A stretch of DNA of 45,985 nt from Streptomyces sp. TSRI0281 (GTDB lineage: Bacteria; Actinomycetota; Actinomycetes; Streptomycetales; Streptomycetaceae). The translations under genes and the position numbers were made by a program. Of this stretch, positions 1 through 8,800 are shown piece after piece. The notes below the pieces were generated by a model, which saw nothing but the letters and a program-made list of their open reading frames with translations, was not told the DNA's origin and ran no database searches. The first letter of the stretch is position 1, and every line of letters begins with the position of its first letter. The DNA is taken from assembly GCF_001905125.1 (NCBI RefSeq), contig NZ_LWLE01000002.1, forward strand, positions 121,226-167,210, given 5' to 3'.

Positions 1-150
1 CTGACCAAGGGCAGGACAGGGATCGTCTACTTCGTCCATCCCGAGGAGTCCGTGGTCCGGCAGTCTCTTGAGGCGCTGAGCAGACTGGAGGACGAAGGGG
101 CCCTCTTCCGCGTCACGCCCGCACCGACCACGGGAAGTGGCTGTAGATGA
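1..150 (+). CDS. 3' end of an unrecognised gene (partial)
   Basis: The window opens inside this gene; 49 codons and the TGA at 148-150 are visible. The tail reads GIVYFVHPEES followed by a charged, helix-like stretch (LSRLEDEGALF) and a Thr/Gly/Cys-rich end. I do not recognise the family from this fragment. Its stop overlaps the next start as ATGA (147-150), so it is almost certainly co-transcribed and translationally coupled with the methyltransferase behind it. That makes it the upstream member of the small operon at the left edge. Confidence 0.6.
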   Translation: MTKGRTGIVYFVHPEESVVRQSLEALSRLEDEGALFRVTPAPTTGSGCR

Positions 151-974
151 ACGACGTGTTCTCCTCGCTGGCCACGGGTGACAGCGAGACCACGCAGCAG
201 GTCGCATCAGTACTGCACTCCCGCAGGCAGGACCCGGAGCAGTACCGGATGCTGCAGCGTTTCCTCACGTCCGTCGATGTCACCTCCGGGCCGCTGCTGG
301 AGATCGGCTGTGGTTCCGGTGAACTTCTCGCCGACCTCTGCGACCGGGCGCGTACCGCCACAGTCGTCGGCATCGACCACAGCGTCGACCTGTTGAGGAT
401 GGCTCGCCGATCGAACGGAACAGCGGGGAACCTCAGGCTTCTGGCAGCCGACGCGCATCGGCTGCCGTTCGCCGACGAGTCGTTCCCGCTGGTCCTCATG
501 TACACGCTGCTCAGCCACACTCCGGACATCCGCTCGGTGCTCCAAGAGGCACACAGGGTGTGCCGCCAGGGAGGGCAGATAGCCGTACTCGACGGCGACT
601 ACGCATCGACGGACTTCTCGCTGGGCCCGCACGATCCGCTGAACGCTTGCGTGGCCGCCTGGCGTGCACGGTACGTCGTGAACACGCACGACCTGCGATC
701 CCTCCCGCGCCTGCTGGAGACGGCAGGCTTTCAGCTCACGCAGGCAGGTGCCCATATCTACACAGCTGCGCACTCGGCCTACGCGTACACCATCATCGAC
801 CGAGGCGTGGAAACGATGCTCGACAGCGGGATGATCGGCAAAGACCTGGCCCGCTCGCTGAAGGAAGAAGCGCGGCGCAGGGCACAGGACGAAGGGTTCG
901 TCGGCAGCATCACCTACCGTTTCGCGCTGGCTCGCAGGGAGCCATCCGCCAGTACGGCGCCCCCGAGAGCCTAG
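147..974 (+). CDS. class I SAM-dependent methyltransferase
   Basis: A 275-residue protein with a class I (Rossmann) methyltransferase core. Motif I is LLEIGCGSGELL (about residues 50-61), the acidic residue after beta-2 is D77 in GIDHS, and the motif near residue 102 is AADAHRLPF, followed by a UbiE/type-11-like core. It should transfer a methyl group from S-adenosylmethionine to a small molecule; the substrate cannot be read from the sequence. The ATG at 147 overlaps the stop of the upstream gene and is preceded by GGGAAG. The next gene, a flavin oxidoreductase, starts 9 bp after its stop, so the two probably act in one tailoring pathway. Codon use is slightly less extreme in G/C than in the genes to the right. 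Confidence 0.9.
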   Translation: MNDVFSSLATGDSETTQQVASVLHSRRQDPEQYRMLQRFLTSVDVTSGPLLEIGCGSGELLADLCDRARTATVVGIDHSVDLLRMARRSNGTAGNLRLLAADAHRLPFADESFPLVLMYTLLSHTPDIRSVLQEAHRVCRQGGQIAVLDGDYASTDFSLGPHDPLNACVAAWRARYVVNTHDLRSLPRLLETAGFQLTQAGAHIYTAAHSAYAYTIIDRGVETMLDSGMIGKDLARSLKEEARRRAQDEGFVGSITYRFALARREPSASTAPPRA

Positions 975-983
975 GAGCTGCGC

Positions 984-2501
984 ATGCGTATCTGCATTGT
1001 GGGCGGGGGCACGGCCGCGGCATGTCTCGTCATGGCGCTCGCCCGCGCACTCGGTTCACGAAACGTCGACCTCGTGATCGTGGAGCCCTCGGACCAGCTG
1101 TGGCGCGGCAGCGCGTACCGGATGGACCGTGACGAGATCGTGGTGAACGCCCCACCCGGCATGATGACGCTGGACCCGAACGATCCGGAGCACGCACAGC
1201 GGTGGGTCGCCCGTCACCACGACGGGAGCGGTGCTCCCCACTTGTGGACGCAGGAAACCTTCCCACCGCGGCACGTCTACGGCCGCTACCTGGAGGAAAC
1301 CCTCTCCCAGACCCTGGACGACCTGACGGGCGCCGCCTGGCGTGTCACATGGCTGCGCCGACGCGTCGTGAGCGTCGCGCCCGACGGTGACAAGGCGCTG
1401 GTGGGTCTGGAGGACGGGGCCACCGTCCCGTGCGACTACGCGGTGCTGTGCGTCGGAGACCCGTCCGGTTACGACCCCTACGGACTCGCCGGTCACCCGT
1501 CCTGCATCACGCGGCCCTATCCCGTGGCGTCCACCCTTGACACCGTTCGTCCGTCGGCCTCCGTGGCCGTCATCGGCTGTGGGCTCACCGCTGTCGACGC
1601 CGTCCTGGGACTGCGGGCCCAAGGACATCAGGGGCCGATCACACTGCTTTCGCGGGACGGCATCCTGGCTGCCGTGCGCCGACCACGACAGGTCGGGCGG
1701 CCGACGGTGTTGACCCCGGAGATCGTCCGGGACCGGCTTGAGCGCTCGTCCTCACCTCTTCGGCTGTCGATGGTGGCCGCTCTGGCCCGGACAGAGGCAC
1801 TGCGCGCCGGGGCCACGCCGGGGCAGATCGCCGCCGAGACATCCATGGCGGACTGGGGGTTGAGCCGTGTACGCCGACAACTCGCCGACCGGGAACACGT
1901 ACAGGACGTCGACTGGCTCCAGGTCACCACCTGGGCTCTGATCACCACCGTGCACTATTGGTGGCCGACTCTGCCCCGCGGCGATCGGCAGCGGTTCTTC
2001 CGCCGCTACCACCGACTGTGGACCAGCTTCACTTCCCCCATGCCCGCCGCGACCGCCGGCACACTCCTTGAGATGGCCGACAACGGTCAGTTGCGCGTCC
2101 TACGCGGCCTTGAGAAGGTCACGCCCGCGAAGCAGGGGTTCCGGGTCACAGCGCAACACCACACGGTGGAAGCCGACATCGTGATCGCCGCCGCAACCGC
2201 GGCACCGACGGCCCGTCCAGCCACGCCCCATGAGCTGATGGACTCGCTGACCCGCAACGGCTGCGGACAACGGCACCCGGACGGTGGCCTGCGCGTGCAG
2301 CCGGAAACCGGACGGCTCGTCGACCGGAGCGGCAGGCCCCAGCGGTCGCTTCTCGCCCTGGGCCACCTCACGAGCGGCACCCACTACTACCTGTCCGGCG
2401 TACCGATGCTCGTATGGCGCAGCGAAGCGATCGCCGCGGCGATCGCCACCGATCCCTCCACCAGCGTGGCACCGGCCTCACCAGGTCTGCTTACCTCCTG
2501 A
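984..2501 (+). CDS. FAD/NAD(P)-binding oxidoreductase (COG4529/NAD_binding_9-like)
   Basis: A 505-residue flavoprotein with two dinucleotide folds. The first, CIVGGGTAAACL at residues 4-15, is an N-terminal FAD site. The second, VAVIGCGLTAVDA near residue 193, fits an NAD(P)H site. The segment RGSAYRMDRDEIVVNAPPG is typical of the COG4529 group, in which the FAD site is followed by a conserved W/RGxAY..NxP region. It has no signal peptide and is probably cytosolic. The start has SD AGGAG (973-977) with a 6-nt spacing. It sits 9 bp after the methyltransferase and probably oxidises or hydroxylates the same intermediate, but this is inference. A monooxygenase or a reductase are both possible. 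Confidence 0.85.
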   Translation: MRICIVGGGTAAACLVMALARALGSRNVDLVIVEPSDQLWRGSAYRMDRDEIVVNAPPGMMTLDPNDPEHAQRWVARHHDGSGAPHLWTQETFPPRHVYGRYLEETLSQTLDDLTGAAWRVTWLRRRVVSVAPDGDKALVGLEDGATVPCDYAVLCVGDPSGYDPYGLAGHPSCITRPYPVASTLDTVRPSASVAVIGCGLTAVDAVLGLRAQGHQGPITLLSRDGILAAVRRPRQVGRPTVLTPEIVRDRLERSSSPLRLSMVAALARTEALRAGATPGQIAAETSMADWGLSRVRRQLADREHVQDVDWLQVTTWALITTVHYWWPTLPRGDRQRFFRRYHRLWTSFTSPMPAATAGTLLEMADNGQLRVLRGLEKVTPAKQGFRVTAQHHTVEADIVIAAATAAPTARPATPHELMDSLTRNGCGQRHPDGGLRVQPETGRLVDRSGRPQRSLLALGHLTSGTHYYLSGVPMLVWRSEAIAAAIATDPSTSVAPASPGLLTS

Positions 2502-2516
2502 CCGCACGATTCAGCT

Positions 2517-2561
2517 GGTCCTACGGTTCTGGCTCGGCCCACACCGGTCATTCGTAGGATC
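2517..2561 (+). terminator. candidate hairpin after the left-edge operon
   Basis: GGTCCTACG (2517-2525) can pair with CGTAGGATC (2553-2561), nine pairs including one G-U, around a 27-nt loop. It lies 16 bp after the oxidoreductase stop. The loop is long and there is no U-tract, so this is only a candidate terminator. The rest of the 2502-2852 gap holds nothing I recognise; a GATAAT hexamer near 2813 could be part of a promoter for the next gene. Confidence 0.3.
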
Positions 2562-2852
2562 GGCGAGTCCGAGGAATCCGGGTACGGAAGTGAGCTTGTC
2601 GCCGCTCCACGGCTGAAAAGAAACCTGGCCGCTCCGAGTGCGTGACGGCCGCAACCGCTCATCGGGATAAGCGGGGCGCGAACTCCCGCAGCCGACGGTC
2701 AGATGCGGTCAACATGGTTCCATGCGTGGTCATGGGGTGGGTGTGGCGAGGCGTACCGACAGGCGGTCCCCATTGGGCCCGGTCCGCCTGCACGCCCCGC
2801 ATCCGTCCGATAATCGGTTGCCTTGCCGGGGACCCTCCCCCAAGGTGAGGCA

Positions 2853-3752
2853 GTGACCAAGACCGACGACAGGCCGCCGATCGACGCGGCCCGCTGGCTG
2901 TACCTCTACGAGAACGACTGCCCCGCCCCGGCGGCGGCCGAACTGCCGGCCCTCGCCACCGAACTGGCCGAGGCCCTCCGCCACCCCGACCCGGATATCC
3001 GCGACGGCGCCCCCTACGTGGTGCTGCGGACGTGGATCCAGCGGGACGTCATCGACAAGCCGCTGCGCGCCCAGCTGGGCACCGTGATGGCCGACCGGTT
3101 CGACGACCCCGAGATCCAGGCGCGCACCTTCGCCCCGCTCGTGCTCGACATGATCGTCGGTCGCGGCGACTTCGACCCGGCATGGCTCGCCGCCTTCCGA
3201 CGCTGGTTCCCGGCCGAGACGGACCTGCGCGGGTACGACCCCGAGCTCGGCTGGCTCCACGCCGTCGCGCACGGCGCTGACCTGCTGGGCGCCTTCGGGC
3301 TCCATCCGGAGGTCGACCCGAAGGAGATGCTCGCGCTGGCGGCGGAGCGGCTCGTGGTTCCGACCGACGAGCTCTTCGCCCAACAAGAGGACGACCGGCT
3401 CGCCCAGGGCATCGCCCGCACGCTCACCCGGCCGGAACTGTCCGAGGCCGAGGCCGTCGGCTGGCTGGACGCGATCGAGACGGACTTCGCCGCCGGCCGG
3501 CGCGGCGCCCCCACCGTGGCGGCGCACACCTCCAACGCCATGCGCACGCTGCGGATGCTGTACCTCCTCGCCGACACCGGGGTCCGGATCGACGGCGCCC
3601 CCACCCCCGGGCGCCCGCCGCACGCCGAGGCGCTGAAGCGGCGTCTGACGGAGGTGCATCAGTTTCCCAGAAAGAGCGTCAGGGCTGACGAGGGCTTGGC
3701 GCACGATCTGGCACCAATGCAGGGCCCGTTGAGCGTCGGCATGGGAAGTTGA
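2853..3752 (+). CDS. DUF2785 family protein
   Basis: About 299 residues, all helical in character, starting TKTDDRPPIDAARWL. The body (ALRHPDPDIRDGAPYVVL, ELGWLHAVAHGADLL, LHPEVDPKEML) matches the DUF2785 family, whose function is unknown. The GTG at 2853 is preferred because AAGG (2842-2845) lies 7 nt upstream; an in-frame TTG at 2823 would add ten residues without an SD. The last ~25 residues after RRLTEVHQF are charged and irregular compared with the rest, which may mark an altered 3' end. There is no signal peptide or membrane segment. It stands alone between two intergenic gaps. Confidence 0.75.
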   Translation: MTKTDDRPPIDAARWLYLYENDCPAPAAAELPALATELAEALRHPDPDIRDGAPYVVLRTWIQRDVIDKPLRAQLGTVMADRFDDPEIQARTFAPLVLDMIVGRGDFDPAWLAAFRRWFPAETDLRGYDPELGWLHAVAHGADLLGAFGLHPEVDPKEMLALAAERLVVPTDELFAQQEDDRLAQGIARTLTRPELSEAEAVGWLDAIETDFAAGRRGAPTVAAHTSNAMRTLRMLYLLADTGVRIDGAPTPGRPPHAEALKRRLTEVHQFPRKSVRADEGLAHDLAPMQGPLSVGMGS

Positions 3753-3837
3753 CCGTTCCCCGTGGCCCATGACCGTGCGGGCCCTGTCAGACTGGTCCCC
3801 GGGTCAGGCTCAGACAGGGAACGAGGAGGTCGCGGCC

Positions 3838-4005
3838 ATGGTCGGTGACCAGCGGGACAGCCGGGCCGCACTGACGGTTCCGGTTCCGGAGTACGTTCAG
3901 GGGCGTCGGCTGGGACGACGTACCACGGGCCCCCTCGGCTGGGCCCTGGTCGCCCTCGCCATGCTCACGCTCCTGGTACTGGCACCGCTGTTCGGGGCAG
4001 GCTGA
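3838..4005 (+). CDS. small single-pass membrane protein
   Basis: A 55-residue protein starting MVGDQRDSRAALTVPVPE. A basic stretch (GRRLGRRTT) is followed by one hydrophobic helix (LGWALVALAMLTLLVLAPL) at the C-terminus, so it is probably tail-anchored. The ATG at 3838 is chosen because a full GAGGAGG SD (3823-3829) lies 8 nt before it; in-frame codons upstream of 3838 have no SD. I do not recognise a family. It sits between the DUF2785 gene and the convergent MFS gene, and nothing else indicates its role. Confidence 0.6.
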   Translation: MVGDQRDSRAALTVPVPEYVQGRRLGRRTTGPLGWALVALAMLTLLVLAPLFGAG

Positions 4006-4020
4006 CCGACCTCTGAGGCG

Positions 4021-4049
4021 CCGACCGTAATCGAGGTCACGTCGGTCGG
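4021..4049. terminator. candidate hairpin between convergent genes
   Basis: CCGACCG (4021-4027) and CGGTCGG (4043-4049) form a perfect 7-bp stem with a 15-nt loop. It lies between the small membrane protein gene and the convergent MFS gene, where a two-way terminator would be expected. There is no clear U-tract. Confidence 0.4.
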
Positions 4050-4207
4050 GCGGCGGACCCGAGTTCCTTGTGCGTTGGCCGGACGTACCCGACAACGACG
4101 GGCTCACGGCGCCAGGGGTCGAGGGCGGCCGTGTACTCGCGGACGTAGTCGAGTGCGCGGACGTCCGCATCGGCCGTCCCGGTATGTCGCGAGGGCGAGG
4201 GCTACTG
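4037..4207 (-). other. coding-like, start-less continuation beyond the MFS stop
   Basis: The MFS gene ends with TAG at 4208-4210. In the same frame come CAG, a second TAG (4202-4204) and then about 54 open codons to a TGA at 4037-4039. The translation (…ADVRALDYVREYTAALDPW…, VVVGYVRPTHKELGS) looks protein-like, and roughly four in five third positions are G or C. No ATG or GTG opens it. It could be a former C-terminal extension of the transporter, the remnant of another gene, or chance in GC-rich DNA. Confidence 0.25.
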
Positions 4208-5515
4208 CTACGGCGACGGCTCGCCCCGGGATGCCGTTCCGGGCGGCTCCGGCAGTTCCCTGCCCAGCCGGGCGAGGGGGGAGAAGGCCATCAGCAGGGG
4301 GGACAGGAGCAGTCCGATGGCGGTCACCAGCAGGCCGGTACGCAATCCCCACCGGGCGGCCAGAACGCCGCCGAGCAGTGAGCCGAGCGGGGTCAGCCCC
4401 ATGCCGACGAAATCGATCGTCGCGACGACGCGTCCCTGCATCCGGACCGGCGTGATGGCCTGCCGAACGGCCGTGACCGTGACATCGACCAGCTGACTGA
4501 ACACGCCGAACACGAAGTTGACCGCCATGAGCAGAGGGACCGTCGCGGGAGCCGAGCCGCTCAGCGCGGGTACGCACAGCATCACGCCGTCGCCGAGCGC
4601 GGCCGAGGAGACCAGGACCATGCCGTAGCCGAACTTCGCCGGCAGCCTGGCGGCCAGCACCGAACCCATGAGCGCTCCCGGTCCCATCGCCGCGAGCACC
4701 AGTCCCACGGACGAACCCGGCAGGTGCAGCGTGTGGGACAGGAAGAGCAGATAGACCGTCATCAGGCCCGCGAAGAAGAACTGGAAACTCGCCGAGCACA
4801 CGCCCACGGCCCGCAACGAGGCGTCATGGACGACGAATTGGAGACCCTCCTGGATCTGCCGCCCTACACGCGCGGGTCGCTCGATGTGGTGAGTCAGGGG
4901 TTCGGGGCGCCGGATCCGCCTGATCGAGAGGAACGACAGGACGAAGAAGAACGTGCTCGCCAGGACGGCGAACGGTGCCGAGAGCAGTGACACCATCGCG
5001 CCGCCGAGCGCGGGGCCGCCGATCTGCGCCGCTGATCTGCTGCCCTCAAGCGCGCTGTTGCCCTGCATCAACTGGTCGCGCTCCACCAGGCGTACGAGCG
5101 ACGCCTGGTAGGCCACATCGAAGAACACCGTGAGCACGCCGACGAGGAACGCGACGATGAGCAGCAACGGAATCCCGAGCACGCCCAGCAGCCAGGCGAC
5201 CGGAAGGGCGGCGGGCAGCACCGCGCGGCCGAAGTCCGCCCACACCATCACGTTGCGGGACCGTCGCCGGTCCACCCACACGCCGACGAAGAGCGAGAAC
5301 AGCAGGATCGGCACCTGCTGCACCGCGCGCAGGGTTCCGAGTTGGCCGGCATCGGCGTTGAGCACCACCACGGCCACGAGCGGCAGAGTGACCTGAGCGG
5401 CTTGCGCCCCGAGCTGTGAGGCGGTCTGGCCCGCCCAGAGTCTGCGGAAGTCGGCGTCACGCCACAGGCCGGGGCGGGAAGGAGCGCTGGAAGGAGAGCT
5501 GGAAGGCACAGGCAC
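4208..5515 (-). CDS. MFS transporter, EntS/MFS_3-like exporter
   Basis: A 435-residue membrane protein with about 12 hydrophobic helices. After a short Ser/Pro leader comes LWRDADFRRLWAGQTASQLG, the classic start of the EntS-like (MFS_3) group, and the loop GVWVDRRRSRNVMVWAD between helices 2 and 3 carries the basic MFS motif. Relatives export siderophores, macrolides or other small molecules by proton antiport; the substrate here is unknown. The start is GTG 5515 with AAGGGG six nt upstream. The leader is encoded by three short repeats of CTCCTTCCAGC. A TTGACG at 5674-5679 on the same strand could be its -35, although a good -10 is not clear. It is monocistronic. Confidence 0.9.
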   Translation of the reverse strand: MPVPSSSPSSAPSRPGLWRDADFRRLWAGQTASQLGAQAAQVTLPLVAVVVLNADAGQLGTLRAVQQVPILLFSLFVGVWVDRRRSRNVMVWADFGRAVLPAALPVAWLLGVLGIPLLLIVAFLVGVLTVFFDVAYQASLVRLVERDQLMQGNSALEGSRSAAQIGGPALGGAMVSLLSAPFAVLASTFFFVLSFLSIRRIRRPEPLTHHIERPARVGRQIQEGLQFVVHDASLRAVGVCSASFQFFFAGLMTVYLLFLSHTLHLPGSSVGLVLAAMGPGALMGSVLAARLPAKFGYGMVLVSSAALGDGVMLCVPALSGSAPATVPLLMAVNFVFGVFSQLVDVTVTAVRQAITPVRMQGRVVATIDFVGMGLTPLGSLLGGVLAARWGLRTGLLVTAIGLLLSPLLMAFSPLARLGRELPEPPGTASRGEPSP

Positions 5516-5879
5516 AGGGGACCCCTTGAGCTGCTGAGGGCTGAACGAAGAAGCCCGCCACTCGGCGCACGCCGGTTGGGCCCGTGCACGCGCGCCGGTA
5601 CGTGGGGCGGGGGAGGTTCGCTGTGCCGCAAATCAAGGGCAGCACGCGATGACAGGCCGGTCGCGGCCTAGAACGTCAACGCGCGCTCGGGTAACCGGGC
5701 ATCTCAGCTCCTCGGGGGCCATGTGCTGTTCCGCTCCGCAGGCTACCCAGCGGCCGTCCGGGGGAGAAGCCATTAACGGGGACGGCCCGTCACCCGTGAA
5801 ATGTCACGTGTGACGGGCCTGGCGGGGCATCACATGTGACATTTCAGGTGTGACGGACCTGGCGGGGCGTGCCGCAGGG
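5516..5879. other. intergenic gap upstream of the MFS gene
   Basis: About 360 bp without a supported gene. It must hold the MFS promoter (possible TTGACG -35 at 5674-5679, minus strand). On its other side it holds the composite repeat and hairpin block at 5784-5868 that follows the large secreted-protein gene. I see no further ORF with an SD. Confidence 0.5.
5784..5868. repeat. nested inverted and direct repeats, probable terminator
   Basis: Three structures overlap. (1) GGCCCGTCAC (5784-5793) pairs with GTGACGGGCC (5810-5819). (2) GAAATGTCACGTGTGA (5798-5813) pairs with TCACATGTGACATTTC (5830-5845), a 16-bp stem with one G-U. (3) A 21-bp direct repeat with one mismatch lies at 5808-5828 and 5848-5868. 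The two stems share bases and exclude each other. The block lies just past the stop of the leftward secreted-protein gene, so termination is the simplest role. Confidence 0.65.
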
Positions 5880-8800
5880 TTACGTCAGGGGCTCGACCCA
5901 GACATTGCGGTAGCGCACCTTGCTGCCGTGGTCCTGGAGGCGGATCGCCCCCGCCGTCGGACCTTCGGCCGCGCCGCCGCCCGTCGTCCCGTCGACCGCC
6001 ACGTCGTCGTGGACCTTCTTGCCGTTCCACACCACGGTGACGCGGGCGTCGGCGGTCTTCTCGCCCTCCGCGTCGAAACGGGCCGCGCGGAAGGTGATGT
6101 CGTACGTCTGCCAGGTCTCCGGCGCCGTCGCGGCGTTCACGTCCGGGGCCTTCTTCGTGTAGATCGCCCCGGCCTCGTTGTCGGCGAGTGTGGTGTCACC
6201 GTACGAGTCGAGGATCTGGACCTCGTACCGCTCCTGGAGGTACACGCCGCTGTTGGCACGGTTCTGGCCGGTCACGTCCGGCGGGAGGTTCGGGAGCCAG
6301 AATTCGACGTGTGCCCTGAAGTCCTGGAATCCCTGCTTCGTGCGGATGTCGCCGCCGGAGACCTCCATCGATCCGTCACCGGTCACCGGCCACGCCGCCG
6401 CCCGGCCGTCCGGGTGCTGCCAGGCTGCCTGGTTCGATCCGTCGAACAGGGGGATGCGGGCGCCCTCGGGGTGGACGGTGATCAGGTCGAGGTTGACATG
6501 GCCGGTGTCGCCGCCGTCGTACCGGTAGGTGACGGTGTTCCTTCCGGCGCGCAGGGGCAGCGGTTCGTTCCGCGTCGACCAGGTGTTCCAGTCGACGGTG
6601 GACAGCAGGATCGTCTGCCGGACCTTGGCGCCGTTGACGTACACGCTCAGGCTCTTGGTGCCGGTGAAGGGGTTCGGCCCGTTGGAGTAGCGCAGACCGA
6701 CGTCGTACGTCCCCGCCTTCGCCGCGTCGACCTCGAAGGTGGTCGACGCCCCCTCGGCGCCGAACTTGTCGACGAATCCGCTGCCCGAGTAGCCGGGGTG
6801 GTCGGTGTTGAAGCCGGCTCCGCCCGTCAGCGTCGCCTCCTCCGCCTCGTACTGGGTGGCCGGAGGCTGCTTGCCGGGGAGGGAGTTGAGCGTGTACCAC
6901 GCCTCCGTGCTCCACAGGGACTCGCCGCTCGCCGAGCTGAATGGGCGCGGGGAGCGTACGTGCACCACGCGGTTGGACTTCAGGCCGGGGATGTCGAGGG
7001 TGACCTTCCTGCGGTCCGGCGACAGGATGGCCGACCGTACGGACAGGGTCTCCTCGCCCGCCTTGGGACCGCCGTAACTCGGGGTCGGTACGTAGTGCCA
7101 CTGCTGGACCCGGTAGCTCCCGGCCAGCTTGGCCGCCGTCTCCTCCGAGAGCGGCTGGGTGTACTCCAGTTCGAACCCGCCCGGCTTCGCCCGCATCGCC
7201 AGGATGTCGAACGCCTTGTCGCCGCTGGGCGAGAGCTTCTGGAGCCCGTACGTCAGCTTGCCCTCCTGGCCCCAGTTGCCGCCCGCGCCCAGGCCACCGG
7301 CGTAGATCGCGCCGTCCGGGCCCATGCTGATCCGGTTGACCCCGGCTTCCAGGCCCTGGGTGAAGCGGAAGACCGCACCCTGGTACTCGCCCTTGACCTT
7401 CTCCAGGTACGCGCGCTGGATGCCTCCGTATGTCACGTCACCGAAGAGCATCTGCCCGGCGAACCTGCCCTCGGTCAGCTGGAGCGGAGTGCTGGGCGAG
7501 TTCGCTATCTCGTTCTGCGGCAGCCACAGCACCGGCTTGGTCACCGGCTTCGCGTCGAACGGCCCGTCCGGGTTGGTGTAGTGGTTGAAGAAGCGGTCCT
7601 GCTTGATGTGGAGGAGCTTCGACGACGGCAGCCAGCCGCCCTGGTTGTCCAGGACGAACATGTCGCCCTTCGGCCCCCACCCGATGCCGTTGGGGGTACG
7701 CAGGCCACCGGCGATGTATGACACCTCACCGGTCTTCCGGTTCACCTTGATCGTGGAGCCGCGGTTCTTCGAGGGCTGGGGGTCGGTGGTCGCGCCGCCG
7801 TAGTTGATGGCGACCGACAGGTTGAGGTAGAAGAAGCCCTTCTTGTACAGCAGTCCGAAGGCGAACTCATGGAAGTTTCCGCCGTAGGGCCATGTCGCGA
7901 CGGTCCGCTGCTCGTCGATGACGTCGTCGCCGTCGGTGTCGCTCAGCTCGGTCAGCTCGTGCTTCTGGGACACGTACAGCTTGCCGTCGACGGCCTTGAT
8001 GCCCATCGGCTCCTTGAGGCCGCCGATGATCTTCTTGGTCGTCACCTTGCCGGGGTCGGTGTTCCCCCGCACGTTGTCGAGGAGATGGACCTCGCCCGCG
8101 GTGTTGGTGCTGCCGCCCCAGGTGGTCACGGCCAGCCGGCCGTCCGGCAGCCAGTCCATGGCGGTGACCTGCGGCTCGAAGCCCGGGGGACGGAGATCGG
8201 TGAGGGCGTAGTCCGGGTGCACCGCGTTCAGGGGCAGCCCGTCGCCCGGCGAGTCGAGGACGCCCTCGCACTCCTTGCGGCCCGGCGCCGTGACCCGTAC
8301 GACGTCGGCGTCCGTGCTCAGTACCGCGTTCGGTACGACCGCGAAGTCCGGGGCGCCCGGAGGCTTCCACGCCAGGGTGATCTGCTGCCCACCGGTGCGG
8401 TCGAAGTGATCGATGCGCAGGGAGTGGTGGCCCGCCTCCAGGGTGACCGTGCCGTCCTTGGGGTCCGCGCCGTGCAGACCGTCGTGATCGATGACCGGGC
8501 TGCCGTCGATGAGCAGCCGTGATCCGTCGTCGCTGGTCAGCCGGAAGGTGTACGCGCCGGTCTGCGGGACGTCGATGTTGCCGGTCACCTGGGTGACGAA
8601 GTGGTCCTCGAAGCCGAAGTCCCCGGCCGCGCTCCAGTCGATCGTGGGCATCAGCCTGTCGACGTTCGGGGTCTGTCCGGTCTTGATGTCGCACAACTTG
8701 CTGAGCGGCACCTGTACGTCGAAGACGCGCAGTGTGACACCGGGTTCCTGCGGCGGAAGCTCGGCCGGGACCGCAGGTTCGGCGGTGGCCGGTGACGCGT

